Source of the DNA: Welwitschia mirabilis | Taxonomy: Eukaryota; Gnetophyta; Gnetopsida; Welwitschiales | DNA: 64,000 bases | Assembly: GCA_051453625.1 (NCBI GenBank) | Contig: JBOZIK010000001.1 | Coordinates: 177,270,661-177,334,660 of the forward strand | Reading direction: 5' to 3' | Shown: one piece after another, positions 46,530 to 57,431 of the stretch | Layout: each line of letters opens with the position of its first letter | How positions within the stretch are numbered: position 1 is the first letter of the stretch | Program-made: the position numbers and the translations under genes | Notes under the pieces: generated by a model | What the model saw: the letters and a program-made list of their open reading frames with translations, nothing else | What the model was told of the DNA's origin: nothing | The model's database searches: none

Positions 46530-47350
46530 GTGTCTAAATTGCTAATAAGTTAAGGTAAAACATAAAAATCCATAGGGATTACTTTATTCTCATAACATTT
46601 TAGAATATAAATGGGATGTGATTCGCAAGGATTCTATCTTAGAACTTTTAAAAACTTAAAAAGGTAATAACCTAATCATGATTATAATTAATAGGGTAAC
46701 TAAGTCAACACACTTCATCCCAGTAAAATATACTTATGGTGTCAAAGATAGTGCTAAAGTATATATTTAAAATTTTATTCATTTATATGGTGTGGCCTTA
46801 GTAATTATTTTTTATAGAGATTCAAATTTTGCCTCTAAATTTTAACAAGAGCTACAATTAGGTTTAGGCACTAGGTTAAATATGAGCATCACATTTCATC
46901 CTCATTAGATGGATAGGTAGAAAAGGTTAATCTAATTTTGGAAGATCTTCTTAGAGCATGTGTTTTAGATGATCCTAAGAATTGGAAAGAATATCTACCA
47001 TTGGTTGAATTTGTAAATTACAACACTTATCAAAGTTTAATTCAAATCACTCCATTTGATTCTTTATATGGCAGGAAATGTAGAGCACCTACTGCATGAA
47101 TAGAACCTAAGGAAATATTGGCTATAGAATTAAAAATGTTACAAAAAATGGAAATTATTATGAAAACTATTGGGGAAAAAAATCTTAAATAAGTAGAAAA
47201 TAAACAAAATATGTATACAAATCAATGAAGAAGAGATCTTAAGTTCCAAGTTGATGACCATTTATTTCTTAAAGTATCACCAATGAAATCAGTAATGCAT
47301 GGAGTTAAGAGATCAAAACTAACACCTAAATTTATTACAGCATTTAAGAT
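46530..47350 (+). pseudogene. Tekay-like integrase relic, copy 2
   Basis: The core includes KWDVI and an RVTKSTHFIPVK-like stretch (about 46,615-46,725), VYI/FIHLYGV (about 46,760-46,795) and a decayed second Asp region. LEDLLRACVLDDPKNWKEYL, PLVEFVNYNTYQSLIQITPF and DSLYGRKCRAPT follow (46,938-47,098). A stop replaces the Trp of the following TCW motif, an expected TGG-to-TGA change. The downstream KFQVDDHLFLKVSPMK stretch matches the usual C-terminal barrel. This is the best-preserved integrase in the array. Confidence 0.85.
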
Positions 47351-47469
47351 ACTATAACGTAGTGGACCCATAACATATGAGCCTATTTTACCTCCTCAAT
47401 TGATGCATATGCATAACATTTTCCATGTAATTATATTAAGAAAGTATATTACAAATACCTCACATGTGT

Positions 47470-47640
47470 TAAATTGGTCTCATATTCAGGTGGAACCTAA
47501 TTGTTTGATTATAGAGGAGTCTAAAGCAGCATTATATTAATGAACTATCACTTTGCAGAATAGAGAGATCCATTAAGTAAAGGTAAATTGGAGTAAGTAT
47601 AGTCTTGATAAAGCTACTTAGGAGTTATAGATTCTAAGAC
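47470..47640 (+). pseudogene. Chromodomain relic, copy 2, C-terminal helix deleted
   Basis: SHIQVEPNCLIIEESKAALY and NREIH are readable, and the domain starts as in copy 1. After the EATWEL-equivalent (aaagctacttaggagtta, about 47,610-47,628) the sequence jumps directly to tagattctaagacttctt. About 58 bases present in copy 1 are missing, which removes the end of the chromodomain helix. Confidence 0.75.
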
Positions 47641-47676
47641 TTCTTATGTATCTCGATTCCAAAGAGTAAATAATTC

Positions 47677-47688
47677 TAAGTAGGGGAA
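47677..47688 (+). other. Polypurine tract, internal region 2
   Basis: ctaagtagggga sits just before the third LTR start at 47,691 and matches taagtgggga of internal region 1. Confidence 0.7.
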
Positions 47689-48867
47689 TATGTTATATCT
47701 AGCATTATGTAACCTTTAATTACTCAAATATTAAATATTTTAATCTCTTAAGACCCTTCTTTAATTAAAGGCTTTGTAGAAACTAATAGATATTTTATAA
47801 TTAATGATGTGTTATATTTTTTATTATATCAAAAAATATGTATTATGCTTATTTTTAAATTCTAAATGCTTATACCATATTTTCATTTATTAATTTTGGT
47901 TCTAGATATTTTTCATATTTTTAATATTTTCTATAATTATTTTATAGAAATTATTATGATCAAAATAAACAAGCTATTCAAATGTTAAAATCAAAAATTC
48001 TATTTATTTAAAATAATCTAATTTACATTGTAAAATTATTAAATTGAATATTTTACAAAAAGGTGTAAAATAAAAATGCCATATTAAATCTTTACATTAC
48101 CCGTTTATTTATGTATCTCATCCAAGTTAGAAATGTAAAATTTCTTGGTAAAAGTAAGTGATTAATATAGTTGGTAAAAGAAATGGATCCAAATTTAAGT
48201 GTACTACTTTCTATCATGATATATTTATTTTTTAATAGTGTTTTGTGTTCATGGATTTAATAGATCATAAAATTAATGAGAATGTGAATAAGTACATGCA
48301 ATCTTATTTAAAAACCAAAAAGGATGAATAAGTAAATTTGACTCTACCATGATTCTTATCCTTCTTGATATTTGTAAAAGTACTTTATTTTTAAAGTATT
48401 AATTTTTCTTATTCATTGCAATTAGAAAAGTTGGTCTCATTATGGCATATGGCAGTTTTGATATTAGTGCATAGAAAAAGATTTATTCCTTCAAATCAAA
48501 TCACACATTGTTCAGTGCATGTTTTTTAAGTTGATTAAATATGGTTATGAGCCTAGAAAAGAAATTAGCATGAGAAAATAATGTATGCAATTAACCTTAC
48601 TAATTAAAGAAAGAGAATTACTTACCCTAGTTAGGTGCATAAATCATAATTATGATGTATTTTTGTCATTCATACATTAATTTTACTGATCATTTAAGTT
48701 CAACCAATTTACCATGGATTAATCTTATCTAATTCATTGTGATTTATCTTATCCAATTCAATGTGATCAATCTCATCCGCTTTACTATAATTATATTACC
48801 TCATAAGTAAAATGGTATATGAGGTTTTTAATCAATTGAATTAAATAATTTTGATCTAATATTTTCT

Positions 48868-48877
48868 TATAAATAAA
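48868..48877 (+). promoter_or_regulatory. TATA box of the third LTR (TATAAATAAA)
   Basis: Same position and context (after ttttctta, before tcccttccctcta) as the TATA box of the middle LTR. Confidence 0.6.
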
Positions 48878-48997
48878 TCCCTTCCCTCTATTGAAATATA
48901 ATGTTTCACCTTTAGGTTAAGTGCATGCTACTAAATTCTCTTCTTGCTTTTTCATCTTCTTCTCTTCTCTTATCATCCTTTTGCTTTGGAGTGTTTA

Positions 48998-49055
48998 GAT
49001 TAGAGCTTAAATCTTGGAGCTTAGAACTTAGAGTGTGGAGCTTAGAGCTTAGGAC
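48998..49055 (+). repeat. GAGCTTAGA-type short repeats in the third LTR
   Basis: About six imperfect copies of a tagagcttaga word. This corresponds to 29,072-29,145 in the first LTR and 38,461-38,493 in the second, but the copy number and register differ. Confidence 0.75.
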
Positions 49056-49333
49056 TTCATATAATCTTCATCAATATTCATCAAATACAAGCCTCTAGTC
49101 ATTACTTTTCCAAGTAGGTTCCTATATTTATTATATTCTTATATTCTCCCTTTTCTTAAGAAACTTTATTGGATCACAAAACTACTGCATTAGGTCATTG
49201 CACAATATTATCATAATGTTATCTAGTTGACATTGTCCCTTCCATTTAGCTCAAACCAAGATGAGTGGGAGATTTGAAGGATCTATTTACATGCTTGGTT
49301 GATGGGGTTACGAATGGATATTTTTAGCTAAGT

Positions 49334-49356
49334 NNNNNNNNNNNNNNNNNNNNNNN
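49334..49356. other. Short gap (23 N) in the third LTR
   Basis: The gap replaces a stretch that in the middle LTR reads gatcaagga between tttagctaagt and ttcactataat. The missing sequence is therefore likely ordinary LTR. Confidence 1.
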
Positions 49357-51800
49357 GGGTTCACTATAATATTTAGGTACCTATGTTTTGTTGGGCATTA
49401 TTGATTGATTTTTAAAGTTTAATTATATATCATATATTCATTATGACAATCTTATGGAATGGATTATCTGATCCTCAATCCCATTTACACGAAGTAGTCG
49501 TTCATGTTAATCCTAAGGCCTATTGAAGTTGTCTACTTGTATTTAATATTGTGCATTTAATTTTATAATCAATGTAGAATTTTTAATAGTTAAAATTTAT
49601 TTTTTCATATTACAAAAACTAATTTCATTGGCTATTTGTATTAACTTTTATCAATTATAATTGCTTAGGTTTATGTATAGATTTTTATGTTCTTATCTAA
49701 GTAAAGTTCATCTTTTTGAGATTAGTAACATAACTAAGGAAGATCATAACTTATTAAATCTAGCTTATATTTTAATGAAATTTTTTCTAGGTTTAAGATG
49801 TAGTTTACATTATAAAAATCTAATAATAGTAAATTTTTTGAGATTCAATATTTTTTTAAGAATTATTTTATGAAAATAACCTTGAAAATGAACATATAGA
49901 ATAGTAATCATTAAGTCTCAGATCTCAGAATGAATATTAAGTCTTTTTCAAAGAATAAATAATCTATATTATGTATAATTAAATAATAACTCTAAAAAAT
50001 TTTGAATCATTTAAAAATTCAATGTAGTTTAAAAGTTATAACCTTTGTAATGTAGTGTTGTTTGATAATAATTTTAAAAATTTAGATAGCTTCTACATGA
50101 AATATATCATCTTAGAAAATATATTTATAGTTATCCAAATTTAACAAAGCTAATTTCTAGAAGTTATAAAATGAGTCTAATTTAAGAAAAACTGTAATAA
50201 TTTATTTTCATGCTTATAAATAATTAATTTTTAATTCTAAATCACAAAGTCTCTTAAATAGATAGAAATTAGCTAATTAATTATAGAAAATTTATGAAAT
50301 AAAATAATGCTAATAATTTAATAGTTTAAGATGTATAACAATTCAACTAACTTTATTTTATATCATTCATGTTAGAGTTTCTTTGATGAAGCAAAATTTA
50401 TGTCTTTTTTATTAAGACCTTATTCTTGAAAGTGAAATTCTTATTTTAGCATAGTTAATTGATTAATTAGTTATTTAAGGAAAAAAAGGGTATAGTTGAA
50501 TGATGTCCTAATTTTGTAATATTATTAATAATCCTAATTTAAATGTAAATCCTCCTATTCTTTATTTAATATTAATTTAATAAATATTTTTAAAAACTTT
50601 TATGGTTTTTATTTTGATAATCTCGTTAGCTTCATTAGTTCCTTTGATTTTTATGACTTTTATTGATCTTATAGATACATGAATGTTTAAGCAAGAATTA
50701 CATCTTATACTTTTATTTGTTTTTTGTCAACTATATTCTCATATTAGAAAGTTATTATTTGAATTTGGAGAATGGGAATTTAAAAAGATGTATAGCTTCA
50801 TGTGTAGAATATTTATATTTCTTTTCAAAAGAACTCTAGAATAAAAATATGATTTCTTTGGAAGTTATGTAAAATGAAAAGAATATATTTATAATATTTT
50901 GAATTCCATTACTATATTTTCAAAAGCAATTAGTTCTTAACATGCTAAATGAAAGCTACATATGTTTTTCTTTTTATTCTATGTGTAATTATTTACAATA
51001 AAATAAACCTAGTTAAGTTAAATTTACATTATGTAGTTAAACAAATAACTAAATATTCATATTAGTTAGAAATTTATGCATGCATTTGTATGGTTTATTC
51101 ATCAAATCGTAATTAAACCAAGATAATTCTAATAAAGTGCATCTCTATACTTGGATTTAGTCACTAATATGGGTTGCATTGCATTTTAACACTTCTGGAA
51201 CTAGATTTCATCATCACTCTCATATCCTATCCATGTATGTACTTACTTTGACTTAATATCCCAAGCCCTTGTTGTTGAAGGATCAGTTTGCACCATTATA
51301 AGATGCTTATAGGAAGCAAGGGTTACTTGTAATCATGCATCCACCCCATATATCATCTATCACTTTTTTGATGGTATATTGAGATGAAGTCTAAGCCTAT
51401 GAAGTTTAGCCTAATTATGTTTGTTAAGTTTAGAACTCGAAGTAGAACCAACTCACATCTAAATAATAGCTAGATATTGAGTTGGAATGCCATTAATAGA
51501 AGATGCAACCTCATATTATATTGGTTAAAACTTATTTTAAACCTATATCCATGTTTGTATTAAAACAAGTTAACACCTCATCAACTATTTACAAAGATAT
51601 CTCTATGTGGTGAAAAACTAAGAAGAAAAATAGGACACATAAGTGATAATGTTATTGTTTATAAATCAAATTAATCTTTCCAAAAGAAATATTTGTAATA
51701 TTTATTTTTTCTAAAGATGTATAAAAATGCTAATGGATTATATATAGAAGTTTATCCTAAAATTGTGCTTATTAAGGGTAAATTAAGTTAGGATGTTACA

Positions 51801-51805
51801 TATAT
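51801..51805. repeat. Candidate 5-bp target-site duplication, right (TATAT)
   Basis: TATAT immediately follows the CA end of the third LTR and equals 22,331-22,335. This supports treating the whole array as one insertion locus. The simple sequence lowers its weight. Confidence 0.6.
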
Positions 51806-52396
51806 ATTTTCTATTAAGTAGTCTAAAATCCTAACTAATCAATTATTTATAAACATGTTTAAAAAGTTTCATTAAAACTTCTATCAAAAATTATTTTTTG
51901 TGAATAGCCATGTATGTTTTAAATGATCATAGTTCTTAGTAAAACTTTTTGGTTGTATTCTTTGTATTGTCATAATTTTTGGTATAATGTTGTATCTCCT
52001 CTTTGAATTAAGAAGCATTTTGTGATTTTAGGTTTAACTTGATGTAACTCGTTAACATATATGGAAAACATGGATTTGTTCCACCAAACAAATGAAAAGT
52101 TTTTAAAAAATAAAATAATAAAAGTTTCATTTTGTACTCAAAACATTAATTTCTCTTTCAAGCTAGATGTCTTTAACAAGGTAAGATGGACATTTTAAAA
52201 ACAAAAGGAAAAAAGATAAAAACAAATTATATAAGGATAGTCATGCAACCATTTCTTAGACAAGTCAACTTTATCTTTCTCAACATAATTTAATATTATT
52301 AAAAATAAATCCATGGGAATTTAAAAAAAAGGTAATGCATTATTTTGGTTACAAATCTTAAGACAAATGATTCAAAATCTTTCCATTCTCTTGTAC
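51806..52396. other. AT-rich flank, nothing recognised
   Basis: Sequence between the Tekay-like array and the GC-richer island. No ORF or repeat relation could be assigned. Confidence 0.5.
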
Positions 52397-52759
52397 TTAT
52401 TGGTAACCTATAATACTGGCACTCGTCCTGAGCACACCGCGAAGAAGAATGGCAGTAGAAAACAAGGCACTGCAAAGAGCAACATCATCAGAAGAGTGCG
52501 GCATGAGAAAATCAGGTATCCATGGAAAGGTGCTAACTGAGCGTGCAATAAAGGCATAGTGAATCAGCACGTGTAGAGTGCCAAAAATCACTAGTCATGC
52601 ATAAGCTCTAAGGGGCAGAACAACATAAGAGGGATGCTTTCACAAGAAAGGATGGAGGCCAAAAACACAGTATTCAGCTAGTCTTTCTTGGAGATGCCAG
52701 TCATCAATCTCTTCTTGTGCTTTGGGATATCTAACATCAACATTCAGTGAAGCTACATT
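52397..52759 (-). pseudogene. Fragment of a non-transposon-like coding sequence, copy 1 (function unknown)
   Basis: The minus strand has one continuous reading frame of 121 codons with only two internal stops, both TGA. It starts NVASLNVDVRYPKAQEEIDD, then WHLQERLAEYCVFGLHPFL. After the first stop it reads KHPSYVVLPLRAYA, and after the second LVIFGTLHVLIHYAFIARS and FPWIPDFLMPHSSDD, ending ASIIGYQ before a TAA at 52,397-52,399. Both TGA codons could be CGA (Arg) after CpG deamination. Composition is GC-richer than the surroundings, and the protein is not low-complexity and matches no transposon domain I know. I do not recognise the family. It could be an exon, a processed pseudogene or a captured gene piece. 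The left end lies at a gap. Confidence 0.5.
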
Positions 52760-52859
52760 NNNNNNNNNNNNNNNNNNNNNNNNNNNNNNNNNNNNNNNNN
52801 NNNNNNNNNNNNNNNNNNNNNNNNNNNNNNNNNNNNNNNNNNNNNNNNNNNNNNNNNNN
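52760..52859. other. Assembly gap (100 N, default size)
   Basis: Exactly 100 N between two diverged copies of the same coding-like sequence. Confidence 1.
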
Positions 52860-52975
52860 TATTCAGCTAATCTTTATCAAAGATGCCATTCATCAATTTG
52901 TTCCTGTGCTTTAGGATATCTGTTATCAACATTCAGCGAAGCTATGTTTAGGGAGCTTAACACAGGCTTTTGAAA
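52860..52975 (-). pseudogene. Second copy of the same unknown coding fragment
   Basis: The minus strand reads FQKPVLSSLNIASLNVDNRY, then PKAQEQIDEWHL, then two stops and RLAEY at the gap edge. It matches the start of the fragment at 52,397-52,759 with several nucleotide differences. It extends nine codons further upstream, up to an in-frame stop near 52,975 that may mark an exon boundary. The differences seem too many for sequencing error alone, so either two diverged gene copies or two haplotypes meet at this gap. The family is unknown to me. Confidence 0.45.
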
Positions 52976-54049
52976 TGATCACTTCAAACGGATATAATGT
53001 AAGGTAAAAGACATCAAAAGATGCAGCTACACAAGCATTTTCATAAATTGCTCAAATCTGCAGAAGCATACAGTTGTCTTCTGTAACTCCTAAAAAATAT
53101 TCCCAAGTCCTATCTTATATTTTGAGCCTTCAAAAGCAAACCTATAATTTCATTCCTAAGCATATAAAATGATTCTCTGAATATTAGAAATGAGTCTCTG
53201 AAACATTTATTTGCAAAACACACTTTCAGGTTCAATGTAGTTTTAAATACTTTACAAGTTGAGTACATTAATACAAAGGCTGAAATTCTTAATCTGAGAT
53301 TTCCCATCATTTACCATCTTTTAACACTTGTGTTCTTTTCATATCTAATCTGTTTATTACCTTTCTTTACTCCTCTTGATTATGGATTTTATCTCATTTA
53401 AGTTGACTAGTTTAAAAAGAATTATATACATATCATTTGGGAATAAAGCACTTAGTCTTTAATTTAGAATTAAAGTTGAAAGAGCATGGAAAATTTTACT
53501 AAAAATAGTTTTAATTTTCTATCCTTTAAATCATTTTTTTAATGGATATTTATTCATCATAGCGCAAATACTAAGTTTTAGAGTTAATTTTTAGAATCGC
53601 AAATATTGTTATTTTAATTGCAAAAGAAATTACTAAATCTAAGATTATTTCATATTCGCACTTATTCTATATTTTAAAATAAATTAATTCCTATGTTAAA
53701 AAAAAAGATAATAGAGTACATTTACTAAAAATTCTTAGGGATTGGGGATGAAGAAAATTTTACATTTTAGTTTTCCTTAACTTGTTTTTTAATACAAAAT
53801 CATGTTCAATTCTAGTTTCTATTTAGTTTAGGTATTAAAATTGCATCTCTTAAAATCACAAAAATTTCTATATTCTGAAAAAAAATATTTTGTTAAATTT
53901 TAACCATTATTAAGTCCTAAAATTTTTAAATTAGAACTCAATTATATGCATTAAATTTTCATTATAGGCAAAACTTTTATCACAAAAACTTTTAGGCCTA
54001 AAATAAACTACAAGAAAATATTACAACATCAGGGAACTCTATCAAAATG
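52976..54049. other. AT-rich stretch, probably including part of the 5' LTR of the next element
   Basis: No protein similarity found. The open frame at 53,110-53,310 on the minus strand is unremarkable. By position, the upstream part of the Tat/Ogre-like 5' LTR should lie here, but I could not find a TG start because no second LTR is in the window for comparison. Confidence 0.4.
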
Positions 54050-54400
54050 AAATCAATCAAATTCAGTTAAACTTAGTTAAACTGACTTAATCCACTTCTG
54101 TCAATAAAATAGTCAAAATTAGTTAAACTGACTTAATCCACTTCTATCAATGAAATAGTTAAACTTCATCAAATAGTCAAACTTGGTTAACAAACATCAT
54201 AATAACTTATTCAAACTTGATCAACATCAGTCAAAATCAATCAAAATAAGTCAAACGAAGTCATTCAAAGTAAGTCCAAGTTAGTCAACCAAAGTCAAAC
54301 ATCGTCAAAGTTGGTCAACTTTAGTCAAACTAGGTTAAGTCATTAACTTTAGTTTTAACTTGTTCAAATCACCGTCAAACCATCAAGGTCACCTATCATT
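54050..54400. repeat. GTCAAA-rich cluster near the end of a putative 5' LTR
   Basis: Within about 350 bases the words gtcaaa, gtcaac, gttaaac and atcaaac recur dozens of times in one orientation. An approximate direct duplication of agttaaactgacttaatcca also occurs (from 54,074 and 54,121). On the minus strand these words read TTTGAC or TTGACC, close to the W-box core bound by WRKY factors. The cluster ends about 60 bp before the PBS, so it lies within the putative LTR. Confidence 0.75.
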
Positions 54401-54457
54401 ATGTAATATTAGAACTAATCCATCATTTACAAGAACCAAAAAACCTCGTAAATAGTT

Positions 54458-54474
54458 TGGCGCTAGAAGGAGGG
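54458..54474 (+). other. Putative primer-binding site of the Tat/Ogre-like element
   Basis: TGGCGCTAGAAGGAGGG follows aacctcgtaaatagt. A TGGCGC start is common in Tat and Athila PBSs, and TGG pairs with the CCA end of a tRNA. I did not identify the exact tRNA. The LTR would end at about 54,454. Confidence 0.6.
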
Positions 54475-54558
54475 CTCCTCTAGTGGTTTTTTCAACAATT
54501 TGTCGGGTCTTTCATATTCATCTTTTCCATTGCCTTGTCATAAACTTATAATAGCCAT

Positions 54559-56290
54559 AATGTCAGTCTCAACAAGATACAAAAAGGCCTGCATTTTTTA
54601 GGAGATGTACAAACTCCTCATTCAACAAGAACTTTCTACGCTCGTCACAGATGAGCTTCATGCCATCATGGACTACAGAGCTTATTGGGACTCATACCTT
54701 ATCCATTCTAGTGAATGAATTCATGTTATAGCATCCAAAAGGTTAGGATTAACTAGTTAAAAAAGGAGTTAAGCTCATCAGAATGAACTCCTTCATGAAA
54801 AAAGCAATAATGAAGAGTTTATTAATGAATGGGGTTATGAATAAAACCTAGAAATCTAATAATCATCATAAGCAAAAGGCCTAAACAAATAGGCTGATGA
54901 TGACGATAGCTTATTCAAGTACTCCACAAATGGAGAAGAATCACTTAGAAATAGGTAAGCTAAAAACAAAACTTATGATCAACCTAATTGACAACCATTT
55001 GGGAAGCCATTAATGACCTATAATGGGGTCTTCAAAATAAGAAAAGCTATTTATATTTTAACTTTGATGACACTCCAATTCACCCCTATGTTCCTCGAAA
55101 AATTATATCACCTAGTGAAATGCTTGACTTTGAGAAATTCACAAGTGTAGAAGACCCTATCATGCATGTAAGAAACTAGAACATGCATGTCATATGTATA
55201 ACATTGAACGAAATAGCTTGTCATCTATTTTGTCGCTTTTTGAAATAACAAGCCCTTAAATGGTACCATAGAATATCAACTCATTTGATTATAAGTCTAA
55301 AATAATTACTGGAAATGTTTTTTCAATATTACTTTATTAATATCACAAAACAAATGATGTTAGCCACCTTGACCATAATAAAACAATAATTCAATAAAAT
55401 AGTACAAGCTTATACATGATGATAAAGGGTCATTGCCTTACATCTGAAAACCTCCATCATAAATTCTAACATGGCTTATTTCTTTGCAAAGTCATGCATT
55501 CCATACATTTCAAAACACTTCAAAATGTAATCATTTGAAACCTTTGAATAAGCTGTTATCTTAGCAAAAAGAATAAAAGTTTGGGAAGAAGAGAAAGAAG
55601 CCATAAAATATGGTAATACATCCTAAAGGAAACTGTCCAAAAGGGACAACAATAACACTAGAAGCAGCAACCTAAAGAACATTGCTATTATTAATCAAAC
55701 AATTTGATCAGTTTACCTACCCCAACTAATGGGCAACCCAATAATGATGTCAATGGCACCTTAAGCCCCTTTTCTTTTATAAGATTTTGCTCCTTAACTA
55801 ACTTACCATCAATTATTTTATCCTCCACCATGACAAGTGCAAATGCCACTGCCACCACAACCTCAATATACATCACCACAACCTTAACAACAGGCATACA
55901 CACCTCAAAATCAAGGCCAAAGTAGGCCTCAAAATCAAACCAAAATTTCTCAACCCAAAAAGAATTTCATGAAATTAAGTATCCCAATGTGACAAATCCT
56001 CTCAATGCTACTAAAAAAGGGGGTAATTCAATTGCCTCTAATTATACAAAGGGATCCAAATGCTCTCAAACCAAGAGGGTATGACGAGTCAAAGTATTGT
56101 GAGTATTATCGAATCCGAGGACATCATATTAATAACTATTTTTCAATTTAAAACACATTATTCAAAACATCATTAAAAATAAGAAGGACATAAAATTTGA
56201 CACTATCATAGCAGCTGTAAATGAACAGCTTGAGATTTATAAGAACCTATTTCCTCCTTAATCTCCCATAGTGCAATTACCATAAAATGT
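54559..56290 (+). pseudogene. Tat/Ogre-like Gag relic, first copy
   Basis: An ATG at 54,559 opens MSVSTRYKKACIF, then EMYKLLIQQELSTLVTDEL and DYRAYWDSYLIHSSE, a plausible Gag start. The capsid-core counterpart of the second copy begins near 55,100 (ISPSEMLDFEKFTSVEDPIM). The zinc-knuckle region near 56,080-56,140 reads YDESKYCEYYRIRGHHINNY. Compared with the second copy, a middle and the last Cys are Tyr, as expected from G-to-A changes. The PPS-rich and glutamine-rich stretches are frameshifted. Confidence 0.7.
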
Positions 56291-56659
56291 GGCATTTCAA
56301 AATGATGATAGTCCCTATGTAATTCTAGTAATCCAAGATCAACATGAGAAACCATTAGAATAAGTTATTCAAGAGAAAAAGGAAAAATTAGAAGTAATGA
56401 TTTGAGCAAAATATTCTTGAACTTGTCCTATCCCTCGATCATGGATACTAACATAGGTGCTTACCTCTAAAGTAGAGGAGACGTATCATTATTTGACCTT
56501 GCTAATTAAGAGATCTGAGCTTCATAGGCTCACATTTGAAAGGATATGCAAGGAGCGTTTGAGCTTGAAATCATCTCCTCATCAAAATCAATCACATAAA
56601 GAAAAAGCTACCTTAAAGTAGGTACATATACAAAAGAGTAATGAAAATGATGAGATAAT
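56291..56659 (+). other. Gag-protease linker, first copy
   Basis: Collinear with about 59,233-59,600 of the second copy (shared words such as ccctatg, gatcaacatgaga, aaccattagaataagttat). It encodes a hydrophilic linker in frameshifted pieces. No domain recognised. Confidence 0.55.
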
Positions 56660-57050
56660 CTAGTTCTCACATCATGAGATTTCTAAAACCCCTAAGAAGA
56701 TGATCATTATTGAAATACCTTACATATCTGTAAACATTGGGCTTATCAAAGTAAGTAAAGCTTTTATCAATTATAGAGCTGAACTAAATGTGATAGATTT
56801 GTCATGCCTTAAGAAGCTTAAAATGGATCATTTCTTAAACACAAAGAGAAGCATGATGATCAAAGGATTCAATGACTATGAGGACAAATCAAAAGGGATA
56901 GTTACTTTACCTATTGAAGTAACTCAAAAGATTAATAAAACTAAATTCCACATAATCAATAATGCAGCAACATTTAATTTGTTACTGGGACATCATTAGA
57001 TAATGAACATGGGGGTAATCATATCTCTACCCCATCAAAAGCTAAAATTT
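56660..57050 (+). pseudogene. Tat/Ogre-like protease relic, first copy
   Basis: The open stretch from 56,700 encodes PPYI-like IPYISVNIGLIKVSKAFINY, then RAELNVIDLSCLKKLKMD, MIKGFNDYEDKSKGIVTLPI and FNLLLGHH. This is the retropepsin fold of Tat elements, with ALIDxGAELN as the active site. The catalytic Asp is Asn (INYRA), so this copy is inactive. It ends at a stop right after LLLGHH, where the second copy continues PW. A spacer related to 60,025-60,260 follows. Confidence 0.8.
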
Positions 57051-57331
57051 TGGGCTCTAAAATTTTAGTACCATTAGAACGGAATCATACTATAGCAAAT
57101 GTAAAAGCACCACTGACATCATCTTCTCCATCATTGCCTCATGTACCTGAAAAGATGACTATTCCTTTCTTACATTTTGAAAATGATCTAATGGATCCTC
57201 ATAAGATGAAGGTCTCACCCATTTCTAATACTTAAATCTTAGACATAGGATGGATTTTATTCCTCTCAAATAATTTTTCAATTAGCTTATGATTTAAAAT
57301 TTTCAACCAAAAAAAAAAAAAAAATAAACGA
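57051..57331 (+). other. Spacer after the first protease, ending in poly-A at a gap
   Basis: Collinear with 60,010-60,260, including aaggtctcacccatttct and a conserved caattagctta word. It ends with a 17-base run of A just before the gap, which is where the second copy also becomes A-rich. The contig probably broke at this tract. Confidence 0.6.
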
Positions 57332-57431
57332 NNNNNNNNNNNNNNNNNNNNNNNNNNNNNNNNNNNNNNNNNNNNNNNNNNNNNNNNNNNNNNNNNNNNN
57401 NNNNNNNNNNNNNNNNNNNNNNNNNNNNNNN
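57332..57431. other. Assembly gap (100 N, default size)
   Basis: Exactly 100 N. The right side restarts within Gag, so the order Gag-protease-gap-Gag-protease depends on this join. Confidence 1.

Larger units (their letters stand above)
22336..51800 (+). mobile_element. Compound Tekay/Del-like Ty3/gypsy element: LTR-internal-LTR-internal-LTR
   Basis: Three LTR copies of about 4.1 kb (22,336-31,809 interrupted by a LINE; 37,115-41,261; 47,691-51,800) alternate with two internal regions. Each internal region starts with an iMet-type primer-binding site and ends with a purine tract. Both encode, in order, Gag, protease, RT, RNase H, integrase and a chromodomain, the chromovirus layout. The long LTRs and the RT/integrase wording ([39 protein letters not shown]) fit the Tekay/Del lineage. 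The middle LTR directly joins both internal regions without flanking sequence, as expected from unequal recombination between LTRs. All coding parts are broken. Confidence 0.85.
47691..51800 (+). repeat. Third LTR of the Tekay-like array
   Basis: It begins tgttatatctagc, the only copy with the canonical TG start intact, and ends ggatgttaca with the canonical CA end. It is collinear with the middle LTR, lacks about 45 bp after ttttaatctctta (near 47,750), and includes a 23-N gap. TATAT follows directly. Confidence 0.9.

Noticed and set aside
55691-55925. Overlapping frames on both strands (Val-rich minus, Thr-rich plus)
   Set aside because: Both fall in the compositionally biased Pro/Gln/Thr-rich part of the Tat/Ogre-like Gag. 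The plus-strand reading is a shifted frame of Gag and the minus one is antisense.
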